Shown: positions 1-12,050 of the stretch, piece after piece
Numbering within the stretch: position 1 is the stretch's first letter
Layout: the number at the start of each line of letters is the position of its first letter
Assembly: GCF_001540865.1 (NCBI RefSeq)
Contig: NC_033637.1
Location: 460,463 to 524,462, forward strand
Source of the DNA: Ananas comosus
Lineage: Eukaryota; Streptophyta; Magnoliopsida; Poales; Bromeliaceae
Length of the DNA: 64,000 nucleotides
Direction of reading: 5' to 3'
The notes under the pieces: model-generated
What the model was told of the DNA's origin: nothing
Seen by the model: only the letters and a program-made list of their open reading frames with translations
The model's database searches: none
Made by a program: the position numbers and the translations under genes

Positions 1-3000
1 AGATATTTTTATTAAGCCTTTAAATGTATACTTTTGTCAAAATAATATAAATTATATCTTGTATATTTAGGTTGTTATTTATTACATTATAAATTCAAAA
101 TCTTTTTAAATCGTACAAATTTAAACTTTTAACTTTCCATCATACCAAAAAAAATAATGAACTGGTATATCAAATAACTTTATTAATAAATATTTTTATT
201 CCAAATCCAGCTAAGCCTAATCTTTAGTAGAGAGATTACTCGAGTTAAATAGCTCATTCTAGCTCTATAGTTTGATGGATTGTTCTGTCCTGAGTCAAAT
301 GTTGGTGCTTTGGTGGTGTCACACGCGTCATGGAGAGCTCCATTAATAGATTTATTTATTATCAGGCATATAATAATTAGTGCTAAAAAGACAATTACAT
401 ATAGATTGAGTTTTTGGTTCTGTTTTCAGTTTAGGAGAAACCTGTTATTAGTGTACTGCTTCTCTGATTGTTAGATTATGCATTGAATAGAATTGAGCAA
501 GTATGGACTAATGTGGAGATAAGGAAATGATATAATGTGCGAATTACACTTTAATTTAAGAGAGGATAATGAAAACCATAATTTCATCACTTGAGGAATG
601 TAACTAGAGATAAAACGCATGTAGTAAAAATGTAGGTTTCATAATTTATATACAAAACTTGGTAATTTTGGTGTACATGATCTGGTATGGTACTTCATTA
701 TAAGATTACAAGTAACACGCATGGCATGTCTTTCTTATGATACTTACGTTGGTAAGATCAGTTGTTAGGGCCAAGCTGTGTGGGCCTAATATGGACTTTA
801 AAATGAGACGAAGATTAGACTTTGGTACCATTAAAAAGTTTTAAATTCTGGAAGGGCCTTTGCGTTAGGCTTGCTGGAGAGATGAGAGCATTCCTGTGCA
901 AGGTACAATTCTCTGCGTGCTTGTAGGTAAAGTGATGGGTCAATGAGTTCGGAGGCGATACAAGATCTAACACATCAATTAAATTTATGCATTTTGTTTT
1001 ATTTTAACTGCAGATATTGAAACAATCACTTATTTTTATTAAGAATTGATGCCATGTAGTGTGTTCCATATTTGATTGGGTTTCAATTCAAATGTTTGGG
1101 TTTCGACTCGATATGGATTCGATCACATCAGGAATCGAGCGAAAAATTCTGGGATTAAGGATGAGCGGCCGTGGATAGGCGGAGTATGTTGAATTTCATA
1201 TTTTTTAACTCCATCCCTATTGTTTTTTATCCTTTCCGATTTGTCCGGAAAAATATGGCATAAGTTGGATTTCAAAAGTTGCCTCCAGCTTCTAGGTAAT
1301 TGCTCTTCTATTGTGTAGAGAAGAATATCTAAAATTCATTGTAATATACAAAAATTTCTTCTTTCTTCCTCCTTTCCGTAGGCTAATTCCTCTGGTCAAT
1401 ACCATTGATAGATTATGGTAAAGAGTGCTAACGATTCTTTGTCCTTGATTCCTTTGTGTAACACTACCAGGTAATGATTCTCCCGGTCGTCTATTCCCTT
1501 TGTTGAACTCACATGTAAGAATCGGATCCCAACAAGTTAGGTAAGATAAGTAATCTCGATTCCGTTCGTTTTAACCAGAGTTGATTTCAGTTCCGATTCT
1601 AAACTATCTAAGTTGTAAATTTCACTTATCCTCAGTACTTCGATAACGAAAATGGTCTAACATAAAAAAAACTATTAGAAACCATAACAGTAATAGTGTA
1701 CTCCTCAATTAAATTCTGTTAAGTAGCAGAGACAAATGAGGTGGCATTTTTTTCAGAAGTTGCGCTTATCATATATAGTGTTCCATCTTGGACTCGCGCA
1801 TGTTTTCTTAAACAGCCAGCAAAAACGAACATTGAACAAAGCGTTCTAAGCAAATGTGTGTCGGTGGGTTTCTTAACTTCCTTCCATTGAATATTCTATA
1901 ACATTCTCGCATTCCATGGCAAGCTTTACATGGATGGGTATACAAACTTGTTTGGTTTGGTGTAAAGGCTAAAAGTTTGATGAATGGAGACAAATTGGGG
2001 ATCCTGAGTAGCCGTTCCATCTGAGGACCACGCTGAGCAATGTTGCTTTAACTCTACGTCCTTATCCGAACCAATGCTAACACATTAGGATCAGCTCAGC
2101 AACTTTTGCTCTGACTTGTGATTCCGTTATCCATAACCCACATTCTGAAACAATTTAAATATCCCCACATTTTTCTTTCCTTGTCTTTCTAAGGCATCTC
2201 CAATGTGAGGGTCTCAAAGGATTGACCGTCTAGTAAGTATGCATCCAAATTAACTTTTTATTTTTTTTCTTGGTTTTTGTCAATGCACTAATTGGATATA
2301 AACTTCTCTAGAGATCAAATGTCCACATAGGGGTGTGAGGGTTTTTTAAAATTAAAATTAGAAAAAAGCATTTTTTTGTTTTGCCATGGCAATGGTGAGT
2401 GGGCTGAAGAGCAAAGCCCACCTTTTCCTCTCTTTGAGAGAAAGAATCTGCGTTGTAGTACAAATAGTTAAATACATAAGCACGGGCTATTGCTGCAGCT
2501 AAAGTCCATTGAAAACCGAGGGCATACAATTGAATTTCAAAAGAGGGCGGGATCATTATGACACAACCGTTGAGACCATAAGGAAGTACAAAAATTAATT
2601 CTAAAGCTTATGAAGAATGTTTAATGTATAAAGCTTACAAAATATATATCGCTTACTTAACTTTATTTACTGATTCGACCCATTTAAATCCACAAATTCA
2701 TTGCTCACTGGCTATGAGAAGCCTGATTCGCTCGGTAGACAATTGCGTGAGTAAACACTATGACATCAAGTTCATTTATAGCTTATTAACACGTTTCGAA
2801 CCTAAAGAAAGCAGTTGCATGAACTCTAGCTTTTTTGGTATTATATTTAGATTTTAGCTGTTATAATGTGCATCTTTGTTGTAAAAGCCATGCGGAATAT
2901 GGAGATGATAGAAAAAAGAAATTAAGAAATTTAAAGAGAAAACGAAAGGAAGGAAAAAAAAAAACACTGTTGTTTACAAACATGTTGAAGGCTATATTGC

Positions 3001-4410
3001 ACGCGGAGGGTAGTTAACTAACCAACCGCATCAAAAGTAGCGGAGAGGGGCTACATCAGCTGCACATTGAAATGCAAGAGGGTGCGTTTGGCTTTGTGCC
3101 GAAACTCGGCCCAATAATCGCTTTGGTGGTTTTCTTGGGCTGGCTTATTTCTAATGCGCAACGAATTAACATGGCTAATTTTCATATTGAATTAGATTAT
3201 TGCCTCTTCCATTTTTTCATTATCTATTTTTTAATCTGTTTGAAAGGAGTCGACTCACAAAGAAACTAAAATCATCGGATTATGCTCACTCATCGACCAT
3301 ACGAATTATAAACAAAACACACAAAAGCTTTTTGTACATTCAGTTAATAAAACATATAGTCATTCGATCCAGAGACGCTAAGATACTTAACCCAAAAAGA
3401 AATACGCCCTCTAATAGTATAAGTATATATAATTGCACCATCAAAGCAGATGATGCGCGCAACTGCACAAGACCATTATAGAGATGAATAATTAATTAGA
3501 TCAGCAGCGAAACGCTCTCTAGTCTCTGGTTAGCGGCAATGATCATAACAAGTCAGAGAAAGCTACATTCGCAAACGGAGGCGCGGCGCAGCAGAGACGC
3601 CGCCGCATCCGATAACGGAGGAGGATCGCAGCGCTTTCCGGCCGCGGCCGAGCGGCCGGCACGAGGGTCGGGGATGATGCCTAGTAATCGGAGCTGGTGG
3701 CCTCAGCCACGTGGCAACAAAGCCATTGGTGGGCCCCACGCAAGAAGGGGCAACCACACCGAACAACTACGCCCCATGAAAAAGGCTTCGGACGAACTCA
3801 TGTCTCTCTTCTCTCTCTCTCTCTGCTCTTTTGGGCTGCTGAAGTATATATGAGCTATGAGCGCGTGCGTGGGGGGGGGGGGGGGGGGGGGAGAGTATAA
3901 ATATTGTGGGAAGCTGAGGGTTTTTGGGCAAAAGACAAGATTTGGGCATGAACTCGAAGTCTTTCTAATTATAACCTGATTGGCTGCTACGGATCCATTT
4001 ACCTTTCAGTTTCGAACGAGGGGCCGCTTTTAATGTAATTTCTTTTTAAAACGCATTTTATTAGTATTTTTAAAGTTGCCATTATCTTCTTGCGTTTAAA
4101 ATTTTCGCCTCTTGTGGATATAAATTTAGTGTATCGGATTTGTATTGGTAAGGAACCAAGATCCTGATGTAGTATTCTATCAGCGTTTCGGATCATTGAA
4201 TTGCCCACTATTCGCATTATGTGAGTAGAGTATCAAATGTGTTTCTTTTAAACATTAGTAAAAAACTTTTTCTCTAAAAAAATTAGAAGAAACTTTGGTC
4301 TTAGGTCTATTAAAGAGTCGCTCTATTTAATTAGGTCAAAATTGGTTGTGTCGCACTATTACCATGAGTATGCCGCGATGCATCGATACGGATCATACGC
4401 AAAGTTGTGT
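1..4410. other. AT-rich intergenic DNA, no gene recognised
   Basis: I find no coding exon with convincing splice sites or a recognisable protein in this stretch. Short open frames are AT-rich and have no domain-like sequence. The segment near 3540-3860 is GC-richer and is followed by a pyrimidine-rich patch and a long G run. It could be a promoter or first-exon fragment, but neither strand gives a recognisable product. Remains of old retroelements are possible around 1.0-1.6 kb; I could not see paired LTRs. Confidence 0.5.
3871..3891. repeat. poly-G homopolymer (21 G)
   Basis: There are twenty-one consecutive G residues, directly after a short alternating purine-pyrimidine stretch (gcgcgtgcgt). 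Runs of this length are hypervariable, and their exact length is usually unreliable in assemblies. Confidence 0.9.
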
Positions 4411-4558
4411 GTTTTTTTGAGAGTTAGGTAGCCATTACCATCTACTTATTTTACTTTTAATTTAAAAATAAATTTAGTGAAAATGGTGAACCAATTAGGA
4501 TTCGAATTTGGGACCTCGCAACCACCAAACCCTTTGTCACTTGCGCTAGGACGGTCCG
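4411..4558 (-). mobile_element. tRNA-derived SINE, diverged copy
   Basis: Read on the minus strand, this copy has the head CCGTCCTAGCGCAAGTG, then AAAGGGTTTGGTGGTTG, a box-B-like ATTCGAATCC, the body segment near TTCACCATTTTCACTAAATTTATTT, and an A-rich tail (the T run at 4412-4418 on the plus strand). The same order of blocks occurs in five other copies in this window (34.2, 41.2, 42.6, 43.6 and 51.2 kb). This is one of the more diverged copies. Box-B-like sequence plus an A tail identifies a Pol III-type SINE; the exact tRNA ancestor was not determined. Confidence 0.7.
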
Positions 4559-5110
4559 TATAGCAAATTGTGTTTGAATTGCGCATTTATGTGAACCCAA
4601 CCAATGGAAACTGATTCTATCCGCAAATTCTTTATTATGCATCCTAAAATCCAGTTTAAACCTTCTATAAGAATGTACTAGCATTGATTGCGTTACTTTC
4701 AAATCTGAAGTCTAGAGTTGCTTTTGGTGTTTCTAGCTAAGTTTTTTTAAAAAAAAAACAAAGCGGATATACGTTTTTCTTAATAAAACAATTTTATAAT
4801 ACACACATCCTACTTGAGAATTTATAGCATATTAAACAATATTATGAACTTAAAAATTATTTTATTGTACTATTTAATTTCTATGATTATATTCTTAATT
4901 TATACAGTTATTACAAAAAAAATTTGGTTTATATTAAGTCTGTCTAACGACATGATTAACCAAAAACCATCAAGTTTCGCAACCGGGAAACAATTGGTAT
5001 ACATCTCTAACCATCACTGATCATATATCCACTTATTTTACAAAACAGAAAAAAGAAAAAAAAAACACTAGTATATCCAAGTAATGACAAGGGCTAAAAT
5101 CTACAGAACC

Positions 5111-5518
5111 TCAGAACAGCAGCAGCACAGCAGCGCAAGAACAGCAGCAAAAAAGCCACAACAAGAAGCCGCGAGAAACCAGCCAGTAGCTGCTGCATTG
5201 TGCTCTCATGCCGTGGGAAGTCGTCGGTCGCGTCCTGTCACCACCGGTATGATGCGCGCGTTGTTCTTTCCGCGCCGCCACCCGCCGCTGCCCGAGGTGA
5301 TCCTCTTGATGACTGCTTCCAACTATCAAAACACCACCTGAATGATCTGCCACTGCATACCCACTGCTTGCTGGCACCTCCACTGCCCCGCCACGTGCGC
5401 TGCCACCGCTTCCGCCTCGCCTCCGCCTCCGTCCTCCGCCGGCATGCGGCCGTCCAAATATTAAGGTTCTTTCTCTCGCGCATGTGCTAGCGTTCTTCCG
5501 AATCGTCATTGCATATCG
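5111..5518 (-). pseudogene. second exon of a small secreted Gly/Arg-rich protein paralogue (copy A), frame broken
   Basis: This exon is homologous to the second exons at 14.24-14.46 and 16.95-17.20 kb. It shares the order acceptor CAG, a GATTC block, an E-R-x-L motif (ARERTL), an Arg/Gly-rich run (GGGRRRRRGGSGGSARGG), a TTSHG motif and a C-terminal hydrophobic tail ending at the stop at 5111-5113. When it is spliced in phase 1, as in the intact copy D, the frame hits TAG after about ten codons. One base is missing in the block that reads TCCGGAAGA in copy D. The partner first exon is probably the copy at 8.4 kb or 11.5 kb, which would imply an intron of 2.8-5.9 kb filled by inverted arms. It could be a decayed gene or a gene with an assembly indel. 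The function of the family is unknown. Confidence 0.55.
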
Positions 5519-6179
5519 CTGCAGATAATTAGGCGTTTCGGCCGAAAAAATTACCTGGCGCGGTCCTAGCAGGCAATGTTGGTTGTATAATTGTTTTAAT
5601 CATTTAATAAAATGTTTTGTAGAACCTATTTGGACATTGGATTGCTCATGTTGATTATCTCAAAATTTTCTGTTTTAGGTGTGAATAACGAAACGTCCAA
5701 AAGGAGACTAATCAGTGACGGAGCAGAGAATTTTGAACATTCAGAGTGAAGCCACTCTAAATGTAAGCTGGCCCAATCAAACATTTGCTTCTTGTATTTT
5801 CTGACTGGCCGAGCGAAACATCGGGGACCAACTATTCAGCCTGAGGCCTGTTCGTATTGGGCCTGTGTACTGTACAAACATCCAATGACCTCGGCAAAGT
5901 TCCCAGTTGGGCTTTTTTTGGCGTGGCTCATTATTATTTTACGATTAATTTCATATAGATTTCCTACAAATATAGGAATAACAAATGACTATCTGCCTCA
6001 TAAATTAATCTTTGCATATAATTGTTCCTACAAAAGCTCTCAATATTTCAAATATATGCCTTTAAAGAACTGGTTTATATTTTTCAATTTTGTCATAAAA
6101 TATGTCCCACCAAAATCATAACCGTATAATCGAGAAGCGGTAAAAATATCAAAAAACTATCGGAAGTTAAGTATTTAGA
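5519..6179. other. sequence between exon 2 of copy A and the inverted arm
   Basis: No feature was recognised here. If copy A was ever a two-exon gene, this is the 3' part of its intron. Confidence 0.4.
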
Positions 6180-7850
6180 AGAAATGAATTCGTGCTTACT
6201 TTTATACCACACAAAAATAAAAAAGATCTTAACCGTTCATTAATTAGAGGGTAAAAAATGTAAACTTTATACTAGCTAGGCGTAAAGGATTCATTTTATT
6301 CCAAGTTGAGTTTGGTCAATTAAAAACAATACATATAAAGAACATTTTAATTGAGGTCCTAATTTATTTACATTAATTAGTACTAAGTAGGTAAATTAAT
6401 GTGATTAACTAAATTTATATGATAATTATTAGGCATTAACTTAAGAATCTACTTTAATGTTTTGTGTATTCTCAAATTAATGCCATTATTAAATTATAGA
6501 TGAAATTTTCAGAATAGTTTTATTTCTAATACGACTGAATTAAAGTTTTAAAAATTAAATATTTAAATTTAAAAGTGAAATTTAAATTAAGGAATTTTCA
6601 TATATATTTAAAAACTAAATTTCTACCAAGATTTAATAATTAAAGTTTATTCGCACAGTTTAAAACGTAATGGCATAATAACACTTAAAGAGTGAAGATT
6701 TTCTAAAATCTATGATTTTTCTAGAGGAATTTCAATATTACTATTAAATTTTAAATTCAATGATTAAAACTAGATTGAAACCAATTGATGTTGATGATCC
6801 TGACCCTAAATTCTATCAAGAATCTGATTTTAACTAATGAACAGAATAACATTAAGTAACAATTTGGAAGCCGGTAAAGACTACATAAATATTTTAAAAG
6901 AATATAAATTTACTGTTAAGCTAATAAATATTTTTAAAAAATATAATTTTTAAACTACTTAAATTAATTCAAAAATTAGAATTATTGGTTGGAAAAAAAA
7001 TAATATTAGGAATTTGAATTCGAANNNNNNNNNNNNNNNNNNNNNNNNNTGAAACCAATGATGTTGATTGATCTGACCTATTTCTATCAAGAATTCTGAT
7101 TTTAACTCATTGAACAGAATAACATTAAGAACAATTTGGAAGCCGGTAAAGACTACATAATATTTTAACACAGAATATAATTTACTGTTAAGCTAATAAA
7201 TATTTTTAAAAAATATAATTTTTAAACACTAAATTATCAAAAATTAGAATTATTGTTCGAGAGAAAAAAAAATATTAGGATATTTGAATTCGAACTGACT
7301 AAACAATCACAAAACTTATTTCCGAACTTCGAGAATTGTCAAAATCTATATCCAAATTCAAAACTTTGACCAAGTTTTCTCGAAACCCAAAAATCCAAAC
7401 ACTAAACCAGAAATAGAAATTCAAACAATTATTTCTGTTTACCATATTTCAAAGTATTTTATAAACTTTAAATTTTAAATACATAAAATTTGAATATAAT
7501 ATTAAATTGTAAATTTAAAATGAAATTTAAATTTGAGAAATTTATATTACTATTTATAAAGTTTAAATTCATGATCATGTCAAATCATTTTGACAATTTT
7601 CTTATATGAAAATGCCAAATTTATGAAAGGAAAATATAGAGAGAGCAAAGGAAAAAAGAAAAATAAAATTTTGAAAAATATAGCAGATGTAAAATTGACT
7701 AAATTGTGTCTATAGATATTTAAAAGACGAAAAAATTTATTATTTGAGGTACCTGGTAATGTGGTACCTTTCAAAGTGACCTGCTATTGCAGAGTCACAA
7801 TTTAAAAAAAATAAATTCTAGTCATTGAATAATTGCGTGAATGAACGTAC
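6180..7850 (+). repeat. long inverted-repeat arm L1
   Basis: The sequence from about 6211 (aaaaagatcttaaccgttca, agagggtaaaaaatgtaa, ttaattgaggtcctaa) is the reverse complement of the segment ending near 13.4 kb. The inner end (tgcgtgaatgaacg, near 7835-7847) is the reverse complement of 12.05-12.08 kb. Both ends of the arm carry an ACCGTTCATT-like motif, so each arm may itself be a 1.4-1.6 kb element with short terminal inverted repeats. It contains the 25-N gap and the duplicated gap flanks. It is AT-rich and has no coding capacity. Confidence 0.75.
7025..7049. other. assembly gap of exactly 25 N
   Basis: There are twenty-five N. The 249 bases before it (6776-7024) and the 245 bases after it (7050-7294) are the same sequence with scattered 1-base indels. 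Both begin at tgaaaccaat and end at gaattcgaa. The gap therefore separates two unmerged copies of one contig end rather than two different sequences. Confidence 0.95.
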
Positions 7851-8332
7851 ATAAAAAAATATTATATATTATAGTTTAACCTATAGTAACATAAATTTTT
7901 TAACGCAGGCCTTCTAACCGTATTCATAGAATTTTTTGTAACGCTAATATATAATAACAGTTTGAAGCTTTATGTTAGAAATAATATTTTTTTATTCACT
8001 ATATTTTAGTGAAACTTGCATAAATTAACCTATTATTTATTAGTTATAATAATTATTATTATTCGAGATTAATGCTCATCTCTCATCGTATTAATCCCAA
8101 AATGAGAGAAAAAAAAATAGTAATAAAACAAATGATCATCCTCTAAATGCAAGTGGGTATGAAACATATGTTGGTTTAGGTTAGTGTGTTTGTGACTGAA
8201 TGTGAACTGCTAAGAAACCAGACATCGAATCAACGCGTGTAATTGCTATGACAGCGTATATAAAGATTCTGAAGAAACATAGGCCCAAACTCAAAATAAT
8301 TGGCGGGAGGAAAAAGAGAAAGATTGACTTAC

Positions 8333-8444
8333 CAGAAAACACATGATCTTTCGCCAAGCGTGGATACTGGGGCGAGGGATGAGCGATAGAAGAGCCTGAG
8401 GAGAGGAGTGAGGAGGAGGGAGATCTCTTCTCTGTTGCCCACAT
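8333..8444 (-). pseudogene. degenerate first exon of the secreted-protein family (copy A1)
   Basis: This copy aligns with the first exon at 11410-11527. It has the same GGCAACAGAG-AAGAGATCTCC block, the same CAGTATCCACGC block and the same TCTG|GTAAGTC donor. It is 112 bases instead of 118, and its frame slips, giving a Ser-rich rather than a Leu-rich leader. The ATG context changed to aaATGTGGGC. It lies in the loop between arms L1 and R1. Confidence 0.6.
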
Positions 8445-8986
8445 TTAATTAAATTTGCTTATTTTGTATCGTGTGCAAGAGTTGAGCGTGCTGCGTCTCC
8501 CTTCCAATTACTCATTTGGGTGCAGTTCATAAATACAAACGCAGGGAAATACGTTACCACTGAATGTTTAAGGTAAAGGCTGTCGTGGATGCAAACATGG
8601 GTTGGCCAGATGTAGGGCAGTTTGGGGTTTGGCGCGGAAAAGATGCAGTAGGAAAAAGAAGAAGGAAAATAATAAAATGGAAGAACGGAGGGTAGTGCCA
8701 TAACAGCTTCATTTTATTCTAATATACCATGTTGAACTTATATCAACAGCCACGTGACGTAACTGAACTGGATAAGGAATCAAAATTATATATCATAATG
8801 ATTCAGATGAATTATTGATGTACTGAATTATTTGGAGATAAATGATGTATGAGTCATTTTATCTCGTGCAGCCCGCTGTTCTTTTTTTAAAAATTTTTTG
8901 TTTTTTTTTGGTGAATTTTTACTTGGTGTGTAAGCGATGCGTCATTATTCATAGAAGAGTATTGCTTCTATACTTTTTTTTTTTTG

Positions 8987-10395
8987 GTTAGCCATTCATC
9001 CAGCGTATTTACCGGTTTCAGTATTGAGTTTTTTTAAAAATTGTGATCCTTGCAATGCAGGTCAATTTGGAGAGATACCGTTATCAGGTATCTAAACAAA
9101 GTATTTTTGTTTTTAATATATGGGCAATTAGTCATTTTTACATGTTCTATATTTCAAAATTTTTATGTTTCGTTTGTTTTCTTTTTTCTCTCTTTTATAT
9201 CTCTTCCTTTCATAATTTGGCAATTTCACAGGTAAGAAAAATTTCAAATGATTTGCTAATGATCATTGATGTTAAACTTTAAATAAATAATATAAAATTC
9301 TTCCAATTTAAATTTTCTTTTATTATTAAAATTTAACTATTATATTCAAATTTTATAATTTTAAAATTTAAGTTCTATAAATACTTATGAAATATGGTAA
9401 ATAGAAATAATTGTGTGTGATTCAGTCTCTGCATAGGTTGTGGATTTTGGGTTCAGAGAACCAATTTGCGTCAGTTTTATTTGGATATGGATTTCTTTGA
9501 AATCCGTCGAGTTCGAAAATAAGTTTCGTATTGTTTAATACAGATTCGAATTCAATTCCTAACTATTTTTTGCACCATAATTCTACTCTTTTAATTTATA
9601 TGTGTTGTAAAATTATATTACAATATTTATCTAGCGTCTAACCGTTAAATTATAGCATTCTGTTTTAAATATTTATCTATCTTTACCGCAGTTACCAAAT
9701 TCTTCTATATGAATTCTGTTCAATAGGTTTAAAACAGAATTCTTAATTAGAAAACATAAGGTCAAGTACTGGGGGATCCAATCAAAATCAAATCGTTCAA
9801 TTCTAGTTTTAAATCATTGAATTTACAAATTTAAATGTATATGAATATACTCTAAAGAAATTCTAAGTAGTAAATTTAATCTGTTAAGTTTTTTATGCAT
9901 TAGCGTTTTAAACTGTATTGAATAAACTGTATTTTAAATTCTTTGGTCAGAATTAGTTTTGTTTTTACATAGTAATGACAATTCTCTTAATTAAATTTAC
10001 TTTAAATTTAAGTTATTTAATTTTTAAATTTAAATCTCATCTATCTTAGAAATAAAACTTATTTTAAAACTTTTTATGAATTTAATTAATTGATAATTAG
10101 AACCACTAAAACCATTACATAAGTAGATTCCTAAATTATTCACTAATAATATGGATAACTTTGGCTTAATCAATTATCTTTCCTAATTTAAGTTCTAATA
10201 ATTAATGCATAAAAATTTAGGACCTCAATTAAAGTTTTTTTTAAATATTAGTATTATTTAATTTACCAAAGACTATTTGAAATAAAATTATCTTTTTTAC
10301 CTGATAAGTATTAAAGTTCACATTTTCTTTTTACCTCATTGATACACATCAAACGCGTTTTATCTTAAAATCTTTTTTTTTTTTTTTTTTTTAAT
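8987..10395 (+). repeat. long inverted-repeat arm R1
   Basis: This arm is a direct copy of 12.05-13.4 kb and the reverse complement of arm L1. It runs from the CCATTCATCCAGCG block through the gcaatgcaggtca hairpin half to the outer end with the aatcttttttttt run. Many single-base indels separate the copies. Confidence 0.75.
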
Positions 10396-10406
10396 AAAGT
10401 TCCAAT

Positions 10407-10950
10407 CTGACAAACAATCACAAAACTTATTTCCGAACTCGACGGATTTCAAAAATCCATATCCAAATTCAAAACTGTCCAATTTTTCGAAACTCAAAAA
10501 CAAACCTAAACCAGAAAACCAGAATTCAAACAATTATTTCTGTTTACCATATTTCAAAGTATTTATATGAAACTTAAATTTTTAAAATATAAATTTGAAT
10601 ATAATATTAAATTTTAAATTTAAAAGTGAAATTTAAATTAGAGAAATTTTATATTACTATTTAAAGTTTAAATTCAATGATCATATTGTCAAATCATTTG
10701 AAATTTTCCTTATATGAAATGCCAAATTATGAAAGGAAATATAGAGAGAGCAAAAGGAACAAAGAAAAAATAAAAATTTTGAAAATATAGTAGATGTAAA
10801 TTGACTAAATTGGCTATGTATTAAAAGACAAAAATATTCTTTTTTGAAGTACCTGGTAATCGGTATCTCTTTCAAAATGACCTGCTATTGCAGGTCACAA
10901 TTTTAAAAAAACTAAATCTGAGTCGTTGAATATGCGTGAATGAACGGTAA
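10407..10950 (+). repeat. truncated inverted-repeat arm L2
   Basis: This is a direct copy of 7296-7850. It starts in the ctgacaaacaatcacaaaac block and ends at tgcgtgaatgaacgg. The outer 1.1 kb present in L1 is absent. It is the left end of the second tandem unit. Confidence 0.75.
10878..10897. repeat. perfect 8-bp hairpin inside the arm
   Basis: TGACCTGCTATTGCAGGTCA is an 8-bp perfect stem with a 4-base loop. The same hairpin, with one or two changes, is at 7777-7797, 9044-9064 and 12117-12126, so it is a shared part of all four arms. Confidence 0.85.
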
Positions 10951-11409
10951 CAAAAAAAAAAAAAGTATTTAACCTATAGTTAACTAAATTTTTCTAACGG
11001 ATTCTAACGGTAAGAATATATTTGAAAACATTAGAATTTTTGTAAGTACAATATATAAAAGTTGAACTTTATAGAAATATATTTTTTATTCACTATATTT
11101 AGTGAAATTTGCATAAAATTAACCCTATTATTTATTATTATAATAATAATTATTATTCGAGATAATGCTCATCTCTCTCGTATTTAATCCAAAAATGAGA
11201 GAAAAAAAAATAGTAATAAAACAATGATCATATCTAATGCAAGTGGTAGAAAATTTGGTTTAGGTCTTTAGTTTTGTATCTTAATTAACTGCAAGAAAAG
11301 CACGAATCAACGCTTAATTTCTGATCTAGCGTATATAAAGATCCTGAAGAAACATAGGCCAAAACTCAAAAATATTTGGGGGAAGAGAAAAAGAGAAAGA
11401 TTGACTTAC

Positions 11410-11527
11410 CAGAAATACTGATCTTCGCAGCGTGGATACTGGCGGAGGAGGAAAGTGATAAGAGAGCCGTGAGGAGGAGGAGGAGGAGGAGAAGAAGGAG
11501 GAGATCTCTTCCTCTGTTGCCCACCAT
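11410..11527 (-). CDS. intact first exon (signal peptide) of a small secreted protein, copy A2
   Basis: The exon begins with ATG at 11525-11527 and ends at a TTTCTG|GTAAGTC donor in phase 1, the same phase as the intact gene D. It encodes 39 residues: a short basic start (MVGNRGRD), an uninterrupted run of eleven Leu and a small-residue cleavage region (SASIHAA). This is a textbook signal peptide. No second exon lies within the same tandem unit; the nearest downstream candidate on this strand is the broken one at 5.1-5.5 kb. It may be an orphan exon kept by duplication, or the start of a gene with a long intron. The A1 copy at 8.4 kb is its degraded duplicate. Confidence 0.55.
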
Positions 11528-12050
11528 CTTAATTAAATTTGTTATTTTGTAATCGTGCAAGAGTTGAGGTGCCTGCGTCTCCCTTCAATTACTCCAGTGG
11601 GTGCAGTTCCATAAATACAAACGCAGGGAAATACGTACGCCACTGAACCGTTTAAGGTAAAGGCGGTGGATGAAACAGGGTTGCCAGATGTGGGGCTTTG
11701 GGGTTTGGGCACAAAAGATGAGTAGGGAAAAAGAAGAAGGAAAAAAAAAAGAAGAACGGAGGGTAGGCATACACTTCATTATTTTCTAATATACAACTGT
11801 TGAAATTATATCAACAGCCACGTGACGTAACTGAACTGATAAGGAATCAAAATTATATCATAACTGAATCAGCATAATTTATGAGATGTAACTGAATTGA
11901 TATGGAGATAAAATGATGTAGAGTCATTTTATCTCGTGCAGCCCTTTCCTTTTATTTTATTTTATTTTATTTTTTTGTGAATTTTATCTTGGGGTAAGTT
12001 GAGCGGTCATTATTCATAAAAGTAATGTTTCTATACTTTTTTTTTTTTTT

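Noticed and set aside
1000..1640. Possible LTR-retrotransposon end
   Set aside because: I could not find a paired LTR, primer-binding site or polypurine tract.
3539..3853. Plus-strand open frame of 104 codons with GC-rich start
   Set aside because: No family resemblance, a simple-sequence end, and no following exon.
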